This document shows positions 32,789 through 41,188 of a stretch of 64,000 nt of DNA, piece by piece; position 1 is the first letter of the stretch; each line of letters begins with the position of its first letter. The notes under the pieces were generated by a model, which saw nothing but the letters and a program-made list of their open reading frames with translations, had not been told where the DNA came from and did not search any database. The DNA is taken from positions 558,001 through 622,000 of the forward strand of contig JAWKNO010000001.1 of NCBI GenBank assembly GCA_041391665.1, read 5' to 3'. The position numbers were made by a program, and so were the translations under genes. Source of the DNA: Bacteroidia bacterium (GTDB lineage: Bacteria > Bacteroidota > Bacteroidia > J057).

Positions 32789-33307
32789 ATGGAAACCTGG
32801 ATTGCATTATTACGAGGCATTAATGTGGGTGGCAATCATATTGTCCCCATGAAAGAGCTCACCAAACTGTTGGAATCGGAAGGTTTTACTCATGTGAAAA
32901 CATATATTCAGAGCGGCAATGTCGTTTTTCAAAGTCCGACAAAACCGGAAGATGAAGTGGGTCGCGTGATAGAAGAAAGATTTGGCTTCAAACCTTATGT
33001 ATTCATTTTAAGCAAGAACGAACTCGCGCAGGCGGTGGCCAACAACCCCTATAAAACCAGCGAAGGCAAAACCGTTCATTTTTTCTTTTGCGACAAAGTG
33101 CCGCAGGATGTTAATTACGAGTTGCTGGATTCCCTCAAAATAGAATCAGAGGCCTATATGCTGATAGATCAGGTATTATATCTTCATACTCCGGATGGCA
33201 TTGGCCGCTCAAAACTGGTGGAAAAAATGGGAAAAGCATTTCCGGCAGTTACCATGACTGCAAGAAATCTCAACACCATCAACAAACTGATGGAAATGGT
33301 TTTATAA
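32789..33307 (+). CDS. DUF1697 family protein
   Basis: A 172-aa cytosolic protein. The N-terminus METWIALLRGINVGGN and IVPMKELTKLLESEGF..VKTYIQSGNVVF are the DUF1697 hallmarks; the C-terminal LVEKMGKAFPAVTMTARNLNTINKL completes the family. Structures show a duplicated alpha/beta fold; the biochemical role is not established. Normal length. It lies between two unrelated genes and seems to have its own promoter. Confidence 0.9.
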   Translation: METWIALLRGINVGGNHIVPMKELTKLLESEGFTHVKTYIQSGNVVFQSPTKPEDEVGRVIEERFGFKPYVFILSKNELAQAVANNPYKTSEGKTVHFFFCDKVPQDVNYELLDSLKIESEAYMLIDQVLYLHTPDGIGRSKLVEKMGKAFPAVTMTARNLNTINKLMEMVL

Positions 33308-33364
33308 AAAATAAACCCCTAATATTATTGTGATCAAAAGCTATTACTACTAATTACAATTCCT

Positions 33365-35284
33365 ATGAAACGGCTACTGATATCTATTGCAGCCATGATT
33401 TTTGTATCAGCATACAGCCAAAATGCTGAAAAACCAGCCCCAATCGGTTTTGATACCCTTCGTGCAGATATTGCGCATGGCCAAATTGATACCATCACCT
33501 ATTCTTCCAAAACGGTGGGCAATAACCGCAGGGCATTAATTTACACCCCTCCGGGCTATACAAAAAAGAAAAATTACCCCGTACTGTACCTCCTGCACGG
33601 CATCGGCGGCGATGAAAAGGAATGGCTCAATGGCGGCCAGCCGCAGGTGATACTCGACAATTTATACGCAGAAAACAAACTTGAGCCGATGATCGTGGTG
33701 ATGCCCAATGGCCGTGCGATGAAAGACGACAGGGCAACCGGCAATATCTTTGACAGCCTGAAAGTACAGGCATTCGCCAATTTCGAAAAAGACCTGCTTT
33801 ATGACCTTATCCCTTATATTGAAAAAAAATATCCTGTATTAGCAGACCGCGAACATCGCGCTATTGCGGGTTTGTCAATGGGAGGCGGTCAATCGCTGAA
33901 TTTTGGTCTGGGTAATCTGGATAAGTTTGCATGGGTGGGTGGTTTTTCTTCTGCCCCCAATACAAAAACGCCGGAAGAATTGGTGCCCAATCCTGAAGAA
34001 GCAAAACAGAAACTCAAACTGCTTTGGATATCGTGCGGTGCCAGCGACCGATTAATCGGTTTCAGCAAAAGAACCCACGACTATCTGGAAAAAAACCATG
34101 TTCCGCATATCTATTTTATTGAGCCGGGCGTACATGATTTTAAAGTCTGGAAAAACGGGCTTTATATGTTCTCTCAATTGATTTTTAAACCGGTAGATAT
34201 TACCTCATTCTCCCAATACCCTGTTGCCGGGGCACCTGCTGCTACGAATGTGAGGTCTGCAAAGTATCCGCAGATATTGCCAGACAACCGGGTAATCTTC
34301 AGCATGAAAGCGCCCGATGCCAAAAAGGTGCAGATCGATCTGGGCAGAAAATATGATTTGGTAAAAGACGCAGAAGGCAACTGGACAGTAACCACAGATT
34401 CTATTGGCGAAGGGTTTCACTATTATTCTTTGCTCATCGACGGTGTGGCGGTTGCAGACCCTGCAAGCGAGACCTTTTATGGTATGGGAAGAATGGCAAG
34501 TGGAATTGAGATTCCCTTTGCCGGGGGTGAATATTATGCGCTGAGAGATGTGCCTCACGGTGATATCAGGATCAAAAACTATTATTCCTCCGTCACCCGT
34601 TCATGGCGCCAGATGTACATTTATACCCCGCCGGGCTATGATGCTAATGTAAACGAAGCTTATCCTGTCCTCTACATATTACATGGCGGTGGAGAAGATG
34701 AAAGAGGTTGGGCTACCCAGGGGAAAACCGATCTTATTCTCGATAATCTGATTGCCGCAGACAAAGCCAAACCCATGCTAGTGGTAATGCCAGACGCCAA
34801 TTTCAACAGCGGGGGATCTCCGTTTGGGGAGTCCGGATTGAAAGTATTTGAGTCAGAATTGAAGCAGGTGATCATACCTTTTGTCGAAAAAAATTATCGT
34901 ACGTTGGGCGATTCGCAAAACAGAGCGCTTGCCGGTTTATCGATGGGAGGGCTTCATACGCTTTATACTGGTATAAAAAACACAGACATGTTTTCATACC
35001 TCGGTGTGTTTAGTTCGGGCTGGATCGTCCCCAGGCAAAACGGCATTGCAGAAGTACAGTACGACTTCATGAAAAACAATGCTACGATGATCAACAGTAA
35101 TCTCAAATCATTCTGGATTGCGATGGGCGGCAAAGAAGATATTGCCTACAAAAACTGCCAGCTTATGCTCGGAAAGTTGGATGAAATGGCGATCAAATAC
35201 ACCTATTCTGAATACCCCGGAGGCCATACCTGGCCGGTTTGGAGGAATAATCTGTATCAATTTGCCCCGCTGTTGTTTAAATAG
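33365..35284 (+). CDS. Double-domain carbohydrate esterase with central Ig-like (E-set) domain
   Basis: A 639-aa secreted protein. Signal peptide 1-19, esterase-D domain one (~45-285) with nucleophile Ser171 in GLSMGG, an E-set/CBM48-like domain (~295-385), and esterase domain two (~390-639) with Ser526 in GLSMGG and a terminal GGHTWPVW His. Each has the LLHG(I/G)GGDE-type oxyanion loop (YLLHGIGGDE, YILHGGGEDE). Families with this fold include feruloyl and acetyl-xylan esterases (CE1). The GH43 start follows 58 bp downstream, so it probably removes acetyl or feruloyl groups from arabinoxylan. The E-set sits between the two catalytic domains. Confidence 0.85.
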   Translation: MKRLLISIAAMIFVSAYSQNAEKPAPIGFDTLRADIAHGQIDTITYSSKTVGNNRRALIYTPPGYTKKKNYPVLYLLHGIGGDEKEWLNGGQPQVILDNLYAENKLEPMIVVMPNGRAMKDDRATGNIFDSLKVQAFANFEKDLLYDLIPYIEKKYPVLADREHRAIAGLSMGGGQSLNFGLGNLDKFAWVGGFSSAPNTKTPEELVPNPEEAKQKLKLLWISCGASDRLIGFSKRTHDYLEKNHVPHIYFIEPGVHDFKVWKNGLYMFSQLIFKPVDITSFSQYPVAGAPAATNVRSAKYPQILPDNRVIFSMKAPDAKKVQIDLGRKYDLVKDAEGNWTVTTDSIGEGFHYYSLLIDGVAVADPASETFYGMGRMASGIEIPFAGGEYYALRDVPHGDIRIKNYYSSVTRSWRQMYIYTPPGYDANVNEAYPVLYILHGGGEDERGWATQGKTDLILDNLIAADKAKPMLVVMPDANFNSGGSPFGESGLKVFESELKQVIIPFVEKNYRTLGDSQNRALAGLSMGGLHTLYTGIKNTDMFSYLGVFSSGWIVPRQNGIAEVQYDFMKNNATMINSNLKSFWIAMGGKEDIAYKNCQLMLGKLDEMAIKYTYSEYPGGHTWPVWRNNLYQFAPLLFK

Positions 35285-35342
35285 AATTTGCCGCTAATAC
35301 ATCTCCATGAATTTCCATTTAGCGCCCATTCACTTTCGAAAT

Positions 35343-36878
35343 ATGAAAAAAAGCGGGACTTTCATCCTATTGGTCTATGTGTTTTTGTCATCGATACATT
35401 TGATGGCGCAAAAAGTACACAGCGATAATGGAGACGGAACATACACCAACCCCGTGATTCCTGCTGATTTTCCCGACCCCGACGTAATCCGGGTAGGGGA
35501 TACCTACTATATGGTGAGTACTACCATGTTTGTTTTCCCGGGCGTAACCATCCTCAAATCGCACGACCTGGTGAACTGGGAATACTGCAGCAATGCCGTA
35601 CCCCGGTTTGATTTTAGCAAATGTTATGATCTCGACAGTTGCAGCCGCTACGGGCACGGGCAATGGGCTACCAGCCTGAAATATCACAACGGAAAGTTCT
35701 ATTTGCTGTTTATCACCCTGGATGAAGGCGGATTTATGTGTACCGCCACAAATGCGGAGGGGCCGTGGGAGATCACTCACTTGCCCAGAGGATACTATGA
35801 TCCGGGGTTATTTTTTGACGATGATGGAAAAATGTATGTAGCCATGGGTTATAATAAAATATCCATTATAGAAGTCGATTCAAACCTTGCTCCCATAGGG
35901 CCTGACTCGCTGGTATATACAGGAGATATTCGCAGAGGACTTGAAGGGGCACACGTGTACAAAATCAATGGTTACTACTATTTGTATTGCACGTATGGCG
36001 GACTGGACGGGATACAGGTCGCGCTGCGTTCCAGAAATATTTATGGACCCTACGAGCAAAAAGTGGTGATCAGAGACACTACCCCGGGCGTAACATTTGG
36101 CATCCATCAGGGGGCTCTGATACAAACGCAGACCGGCGAATGGTGGACCATGCTTTTTGTTGACAGTGGGTCTTTTGGCCGTTTTCCTTCCCTGCAACCG
36201 GTCACCTGGGTTGATGACTGGCCCATGGTCGGCGTTGACGGGAAAGCCGTGATTACTTACAAAAAACCCGATGTCGGGAAAACATATCCAGTCACAACAT
36301 TTCCCACCGCAGATGAATTTGGTGAACAAAACCTGGGCATGCAGTGGGGATGGAACCACAACCCCGACCCCGAAAACTGGTCGCTCAGCAAAAGACCGGG
36401 TTATTTAAGATTGACGACAGCCAAAGTAGTGTCAAATCTCACCGAAGCGCGAAACACACTCACCCAAAGACCCTTTGCCAAATACGACCAGACGATCCCG
36501 ACCGTAGCGGTAACGAAGATGGAAATTGACAATATGAAAGATGGAGATGTGGCGGGATTGGCTGTATTTCAGGATCCGTATGCCTATATTGGCGTAAAAC
36601 AAACAAATGGCTCCAGGTACATTGTGATGGTGAATAACGGCCAGGTAGTTGACTCCGTGAGCACCCGTAAATCCACCATATATCTGCGGACGACCGCTTC
36701 CAATGCCACAGCGAAAGCAAGTTTTGAGTACAGTTTTAACAATAAAAAATTCACGCCTTTGGGCGATGCGTTAACCATGCGGTTTAATTTGAAGGTCTTC
36801 ACAGGGAACAAATTCTGCCTTTTCAACTATGCCACCAAGCAGACCGGCGGGTACGTGGATTTTGACTGGTTTCGGTAA
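35343..36878 (+). CDS. GH43 family glycosidase (beta-xylosidase / arabinofuranosidase type)
   Basis: A 511-aa secreted enzyme. ATG 35343 gives the signal peptide (MKKSGTFILL...HLMAQ), better than the in-frame ATG at 35307. Residues ~35-320 form a five-bladed propeller. The base is probably Asp45 in DFPDPDVIR, the pKa-tuning Asp is in YYDPGLFFDDDG, and the acid Glu201 is in GLEGAHVYK. Residues ~330-511 form the C-terminal beta-sandwich (QWGWNHNPDPENWSL, GYVDFDWFR) typical of GH43 xylosidases. It probably acts on xylan side chains or oligosaccharides released with the help of the preceding esterase. Confidence 0.9.
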   Translation: MKKSGTFILLVYVFLSSIHLMAQKVHSDNGDGTYTNPVIPADFPDPDVIRVGDTYYMVSTTMFVFPGVTILKSHDLVNWEYCSNAVPRFDFSKCYDLDSCSRYGHGQWATSLKYHNGKFYLLFITLDEGGFMCTATNAEGPWEITHLPRGYYDPGLFFDDDGKMYVAMGYNKISIIEVDSNLAPIGPDSLVYTGDIRRGLEGAHVYKINGYYYLYCTYGGLDGIQVALRSRNIYGPYEQKVVIRDTTPGVTFGIHQGALIQTQTGEWWTMLFVDSGSFGRFPSLQPVTWVDDWPMVGVDGKAVITYKKPDVGKTYPVTTFPTADEFGEQNLGMQWGWNHNPDPENWSLSKRPGYLRLTTAKVVSNLTEARNTLTQRPFAKYDQTIPTVAVTKMEIDNMKDGDVAGLAVFQDPYAYIGVKQTNGSRYIVMVNNGQVVDSVSTRKSTIYLRTTASNATAKASFEYSFNNKKFTPLGDALTMRFNLKVFTGNKFCLFNYATKQTGGYVDFDWFR

Positions 36879-36969
36879 TAATCTATAATAAAAATAGCTA
36901 CCCGGGATTTGAGAAATGATTATCTTTACAGAGTAAAATCGATGATTATTTGATCATAAAACATTGAGA

Positions 36970-37323
36970 ATGGGCACAATAAGACCCTTACAGGAAAAAG
37001 TATTTGGGAAATTATTTGAAGCAGCAGAGATAGCCCGGTTTACCCCTGAAGAGAAGGATGCCTATGAGGAGAGCTTAAAATACTATCGAGATTTGAAGAA
37101 TGTCGTTGATACCTCTCGGGCAGAAGGTCTTTTAGAGGGAATGGAAAAAGGAATGGAAAAAGGAATGGAGAAAGGAATGGAGAAAGGAATGGAAAAAGGA
37201 ATTGAAAAAGGAATGGAGAAAGGGAAAATTTCAGTAGCGATAGAGTTAAAGAAGAATCAGGTTCCCATTGAAATAATCATGAAGTCAACAGGACTTTCCC
37301 GTGAAGAAATTGAAAAACTGTAA
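36970..37323 (+). pseudogene. C-terminal remnant of an Rpn-type PD-(D/E)XK nuclease/transposase
   Basis: The 117-aa frame starts inside a typical Rpn-family C-terminus (EKVFGKLFEAAEIARFTPEEKDAYEESLKYYRDLKN) and continues into a GMEKGMEKG repeat and a terminal NQVPIEIIMKSTGLSREEIEKL helix. The N-terminal PD-(D/E)XK catalytic domain (about 200 residues) is missing, so it cannot act as a nuclease. It might still be translated from ATG 36970. It marks an old mobile element next to the glycosidase gene. Confidence 0.75.
37138..37221 (+). repeat. 12-bp tandem repeat coding EKGM
   Basis: Seven copies of GGAATGGA[A/G]AAA (one has GGAATTGAAAAA) run without gap in the Rpn-type remnant and encode repeats of Gly-Met-Glu-Lys. 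Copy number is likely to vary between strains by slippage in multiples of 4 residues. Confidence 0.85.
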
Positions 37324-37368
37324 AAGATAAATACAGGTAACTTCAGCCCAGCCGTATTGAATGCTCAA

Positions 37369-37418
37369 GATTTTTTCTGGCAATTGGAAGATTGATATTT
37401 TTTGGAGAGATTGTGTAT
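37369..37418 (+). repeat. Dispersed repeat copy B
   Basis: GATTTTTTCTGGCAATTGGA and the following ~25 bp align with copy C at 39651-39700 and, in the second part, with copy A. It lies 45 bp after the stop of the Rpn-type remnant. The rest of 37324-37497 shows no recognisable feature. Confidence 0.6.
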
Positions 37419-37497
37419 CAAGCGCTTTGCATGGAGTATATGTGAGATATGGTCTATGCATAGCCATTAATCGTAATAAGGATAAATAACCATACAT

Positions 37498-38061
37498 ATG
37501 AAAAATCAGCATTCGATTTCACTACTGTGTTTCTTGTTGGTAATAGCGGTTGCTTGTCAGCCGTCATCAGACAAAAAAGAGCCCCAAAATGAAAAGCCGC
37601 TATTTGACGAGGCGGCAGAAACAGAAGCCATTATGAATGTTATTGAGGGCGAAACGAAATGCTTTTTTGATGGAAACTATGAATGCTGGGCAAAACATTG
37701 GAGTCATGAAAACTATGCCTTACAAGCATGGAATAACAGCGACGGTTCAGCTGACGCTGCGGTAGGTTGGGAAAAAATTAATGCGCAAGGCAAAGACTGG
37801 ATTGAAACATACTATAAGAATGGAGAAAATATCATCCATCCGGTAGTAAAAAGAGAAAAGCCTATAGTGAAGTTTTTTAACGAAAAATCGGCCTATTTGA
37901 TTTGGAAACAGTACAATGCAGATCAGGAAAAAACCATTTACCGAACCAGCCAGGAAACAAGAATCATGGAAAAAGACGACGAGGGCTGGAAAATTGTAAA
38001 TGTCTCCGCATTCTGGGATACCCAGGCAAAAATACCGTTTGACAGCCTTAAAATCAATTGA
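37498..38061 (+). CDS. Lipoprotein with NTF2/SnoaL-like fold
   Basis: A 187-aa lipoprotein; the lipobox VAC places lipidated Cys20. Residues ~38-180 match the NTF2/SnoaL-like pattern: helix AETEAIMNVIEGETKCFFDGNYECWAKHWSHENY, then strands PIVKFFNEKSAYLIWKQYN, RTSQETRIMEKDDEGWKIVNVSAFWD. Similar DUF4440-like proteins occur widely without known function. It is the first gene of the A/T-rich patch between repeat copies B and C. Confidence 0.75.
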   Translation: MKNQHSISLLCFLLVIAVACQPSSDKKEPQNEKPLFDEAAETEAIMNVIEGETKCFFDGNYECWAKHWSHENYALQAWNNSDGSADAAVGWEKINAQGKDWIETYYKNGENIIHPVVKREKPIVKFFNEKSAYLIWKQYNADQEKTIYRTSQETRIMEKDDEGWKIVNVSAFWDTQAKIPFDSLKIN

Positions 38062-38115
38062 AAAATTTATCCCACACTCACACTATACTTTTTCTGCTTA
38101 TCAGTATGCTTGTGA

Positions 38116-38274
38116 TGGCAAGAATTTGTTGATGATGTTGATGCAGTATTGAGCAAAACCTTAAATGCTGTTGCGACAATCTTAAATCCTGCGCAAAATT
38201 ATGACTATGGTTACTGGCACGGAGAAATTAAAGACCCCTTCGGTCATCATTGGATGATTGAAATGAAAAGATAA
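38116..38274 (+). pseudogene. C-terminal fragment of a glyoxalase/VOC-superfamily gene
   Basis: After an in-frame TGA at 38113, 52 codons read through to TAA at 38272. The frame ends in YWHGEIKDPFGHHWMIEMKR, the closing strand and metal-ligand region (D-P-x-G-x-x-W) of PhnB/VOC proteins; VDDVDAVL is the preceding helix. The first ~90 residues and any start codon are absent. It looks like the cut end of a gene left by recombination. Confidence 0.65.
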
Positions 38275-38292
38275 ACTACAACGTTGTGGGTA

Positions 38293-39318
38293 ATGGTGCA
38301 ATACTCAGATTATAATGTTGAAATTGGTCAATCTCAAAAACTTGTCGTCGACTTGATGCAGGAAAAAAATATTCCTGGTCTTTCCATCGCTGTGGCGACA
38401 AAGAATGACATTTTGTGGACAGAGGGCTTTGGATTTGCAGACCTGGAGAATAAAACCCCTGTAAAAATTAATTCAAAATTTCGGATAGGAAGTATATCTA
38501 AAACACTGTCTGCTTTGGCAATTGGTAAGCTCATCGATAACGGTCAATTAAAGTTATCAGATTATGTTCAGGATTATGTGCCCTACTTTCCTGAAAAAAA
38601 ATATCCGGTTACTGTTGGTCAATTAGCAGCACATACTGCAGGTATTAGACATTACAATTTTCAAAATGGAGAACATCTGAGTGATAAAAATTATAAAACA
38701 GTAGAAGAAAGCATAGGTGTTTTCAAAGATGATGCATTACTGTTTGAACCAGGGACAAAATATAGCTATTCTACCTACGGTTATGTACTACTGAGTGCCG
38801 TAATTGAAGGAGCATCAAAGATGAATTTCATAGATTTTATGGATGACAGTATTCTTACACCTCTGAATTTGAAAAATACTGTGCCTGATTATAATAGTGA
38901 AATTGTTGAAAATCGGACAAGGTTTTATTATGAATCAAATGGAAAAATAGTTAATGGCCAGTACGTCGATAATTCAAACATCTGGGCAGGTGGCGGTTAT
39001 CTTTCCACATCTTATGATCTTGTTTTAATGTCTCAATACTTACTGAACAATCAATTTCTTAAACCATCGACAATTGAAAAATTATGGACACCAATACCTT
39101 TGTCGAATGGACAAAAAACAAACTATGGCATAGGTTGGCGGCAAGACAAAGACAGTTTAGGACGAATATATGTTCATCACGGTGGGCTTTCAATGGGGGG
39201 GCGCTCTTTTTTGTTGGTTTATCCGGAGGAAGGCTTAGCAATTGCAATGACGAGTAATTTAAGTACAGATTTTGACCAAACTTTTGTACTTAAAATAGCA
39301 GAAATATTTATGAAATGA
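38293..39318 (+). CDS. LACTB-like serine beta-lactamase-family hydrolase
   Basis: A 341-aa penicillin-binding/class-C-lactamase fold enzyme. The nucleophile motif SISK lies at 67-70, the second motif is YST (159-161) in YSYSTYGYVLL, as in LACTB-type proteases rather than the YxN of class C lactamases, and HHGG near the end replaces KTG. No signal peptide is present although most bacterial relatives are exported, so the gene may have lost its 5' end at a junction just downstream of the VOC fragment. ATG 38293 was chosen; TTG 38284 is the alternative. Its stop overlaps the next start. Confidence 0.8.
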   Translation: MVQYSDYNVEIGQSQKLVVDLMQEKNIPGLSIAVATKNDILWTEGFGFADLENKTPVKINSKFRIGSISKTLSALAIGKLIDNGQLKLSDYVQDYVPYFPEKKYPVTVGQLAAHTAGIRHYNFQNGEHLSDKNYKTVEESIGVFKDDALLFEPGTKYSYSTYGYVLLSAVIEGASKMNFIDFMDDSILTPLNLKNTVPDYNSEIVENRTRFYYESNGKIVNGQYVDNSNIWAGGGYLSTSYDLVLMSQYLLNNQFLKPSTIEKLWTPIPLSNGQKTNYGIGWRQDKDSLGRIYVHHGGLSMGGRSFLLVYPEEGLAIAMTSNLSTDFDQTFVLKIAEIFMK

Positions 39319-39626
39319 TAATTGAAGCAGTATGCACAACAGGGTATTTACACAGTAGAGTAGTCGTACAAAAGTTTTTTAATGAAAAGAATATAGATGT
39401 TTGGGATACAATCGTTGACATTTCACAATTGGGCGTAATGATGTGTGGCTTTGACAGTCATATCTGGCATGGAGATACGGCTAGAGCTATCTTGATAAAT
39501 GTTCATTCTTCTGAATATTTTAAAAAAAGGACGGATTTTCCCGGAACATATTGCTTTACCTATATGACATTCGTAAGTAATAAAACTATTGTCATGAGGA
39601 CGAATGAATTTCAAATAGAAAGATAA
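39315..39626 (+). CDS. Orphan small protein
   Basis: A 103-aa protein that I do not recognise. It starts with ATGA overlap at the hydrolase stop, so it is probably translated by coupling. It has no signal peptide or membrane helix, and contains aromatic-rich stretches (FPGTYCFTYMTF) and two histidines in SHIWHGD. No homologue can be named. It closes the patch before repeat copy C. Confidence 0.5.
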   Translation: MIIEAVCTTGYLHSRVVVQKFFNEKNIDVWDTIVDISQLGVMMCGFDSHIWHGDTARAILINVHSSEYFKKRTDFPGTYCFTYMTFVSNKTIVMRTNEFQIER

Positions 39627-39650
39627 CTTACTTATTACTGGTCGGTTCAC

Positions 39651-39700
39651 GATTTTTTTCTGGCAGTTGGAAGATTGACGCTTTATGAGGAAATTGCGGG
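39651..39700 (+). repeat. Dispersed repeat copy C
   Basis: GATTTTTTTCTGGCAGTTGG and the bases after it repeat copy B with few changes and run in the same direction. B and C bracket the segment 37.42-39.65 kb carrying the lipoprotein, VOC fragment, LACTB-like gene and orphan. Confidence 0.6.
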
Positions 39701-39775
39701 GAGTGAGATGTGTGATGTGAAATACACGCAAAATTGCGTGTTTAAAAACATTGAAGGGTATTAAAACAAACAATT

Positions 39776-41146
39776 ATGAACCGCTTTTCATTCTTTATTC
39801 TACTACTAATTCTATCAGTTGGCTGCCGGCAAACCCCATCCGACAAGGAAACGACGACTCTGCCCACTACCTCTGAGAAGCAGACGTTCCCCACCAAATT
39901 GTCCGGATCGACCATCTATGAGGTAAATATAAGGCAATATACTCCCGAAGGTACCTTCAATGCATTCGCCGAACACCTGCCCAGACTGAAAAAATTGGGC
40001 GTGGATGTGCTTTGGCTTATGCCCATTCACCCCATAAGCAAAACAAATAGAAAAGGAACCCTGGGCAGCTACTATGCACCTTCTGACTATACTGCCGTGA
40101 ACCCTGAATTTGGGACGATAGAGGATTTCAAATCGCTCCTCAAAAAAGCGCACGATATGGGCTTTTACCTGATTCTTGACTGGGTACCCAATCACACTGG
40201 AAGAGATCATATTTGGGTAACTGAACATCCGGAATACTATATCAGGAATGAAAAAGGCGAAGTGATCTACGAATCTATGAGCCCTACGGATGTTTGGTGG
40301 GACACCGCACTTCTGGATAATAAAAACCCTGACACGCGTAAATCGATGATAGCTGCCATGCGTTTCTGGGTAGAATTGGGTATTGATGGTTTCAGACTGG
40401 ATCATGGGTGTGGGGATAAAATACCATTGTATCTCTGGGAGGAAGCGAGGGCTGCTTTGGACCCTGTCAGAGATCTGTTCTGGTTAGCGGAATGTGGACA
40501 TGAAACTTTTATTCTTGATGGGAGCTACGCCGATGAGTATGAATATTTGATGAGAGAAGTTGTGAAAGGTGAAAAAAACGCCAATGATCTGTCGGAGTGG
40601 ATAGACAATGATATGTTCAGATATGGTCGTACGGCTTACCGAATGACTTATACTTCCAACCACGATCTCAACTCCTGGAATGGTACCACGTCTGAAAGAT
40701 TTGGGGAAGGTGCCAAAACATTCCAGACGCTTGTTTTTACCGCTTATGGTTTTCCCCTGATCCTCAATGGTCAGGAAGCCGGCCTTTCAAAAAGACTGGA
40801 ATTTTTCGAAAAAGACCCTATCGACTGGGGTGACTCAATGGCTTATCAGCCTTTCTACCAGTCCCTGGTGAAACTCAGGAAAGAAAACCCGGCGATCTGG
40901 GCGGGCGATGCAGGAGGATTTCCCGTACCAATTGAAGAAAATGAAAACGTAATGGGCTTTGTTCGCGAGGTAGAGGGCAATCGCGTAATTGGCATCTTCA
41001 ACCTTTCTGCAGAAAATCAAACCGTTGAAATTACCAATGAGCATGCCTACGGCACGTATACTGATTATTTTTCAGGTAAGGAATATAATATCAGCAATAA
41101 CCCGCTAACGCTAAAACCCTGGGAATACCTCGTATTTACTAAGTAA
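39776..41146 (+). CDS. Alpha-amylase family (GH13) lipoprotein
   Basis: A 456-aa surface or periplasmic lipoprotein (lipobox SVGC, Cys17). Residues ~42-370 form the (beta/alpha)8 barrel: TIYEVNIRQYTPEGTF, VLWLMPIHP, LILDWVPNHTG, then GIDGFRLDHG with nucleophile Asp209, acid/base Glu239 in WLAECGHE, and TYTSNHDLNSW with Asp297. A C-terminal beta domain follows. It should act on alpha-1,4-glucans or related oligosaccharides; precise specificity cannot be read. Length is short for a full amylase but normal for this compact Bacteroidota group. Confidence 0.92.
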   Translation: MNRFSFFILLLILSVGCRQTPSDKETTTLPTTSEKQTFPTKLSGSTIYEVNIRQYTPEGTFNAFAEHLPRLKKLGVDVLWLMPIHPISKTNRKGTLGSYYAPSDYTAVNPEFGTIEDFKSLLKKAHDMGFYLILDWVPNHTGRDHIWVTEHPEYYIRNEKGEVIYESMSPTDVWWDTALLDNKNPDTRKSMIAAMRFWVELGIDGFRLDHGCGDKIPLYLWEEARAALDPVRDLFWLAECGHETFILDGSYADEYEYLMREVVKGEKNANDLSEWIDNDMFRYGRTAYRMTYTSNHDLNSWNGTTSERFGEGAKTFQTLVFTAYGFPLILNGQEAGLSKRLEFFEKDPIDWGDSMAYQPFYQSLVKLRKENPAIWAGDAGGFPVPIEENENVMGFVREVEGNRVIGIFNLSAENQTVEITNEHAYGTYTDYFSGKEYNISNNPLTLKPWEYLVFTK

Positions 41147-41154
41147 ACCGAAGG

Positions 41155-41183
41155 TAGGGCGACATTTTGAATTGCGCCCCCTA
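41155..41183. terminator. Weak bidirectional terminator
   Basis: TAGGGCG (41155-41161) and CGCCCCCTA (41175-41183) pair through a 5-bp GGGCG/CGCCC core with a bulge, between the convergent GH13 and serine hydrolase genes. The T-tract is poor, so this is tentative. Confidence 0.4.
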
Positions 41184-41188
41184 AGGTC

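Noticed and set aside
38274..38292. CAACGTTGTGGG motif as an integron attC site
   Set aside because: It lacks a paired RYYYAAC/GTTRRRY arrangement and no integrase gene is present.
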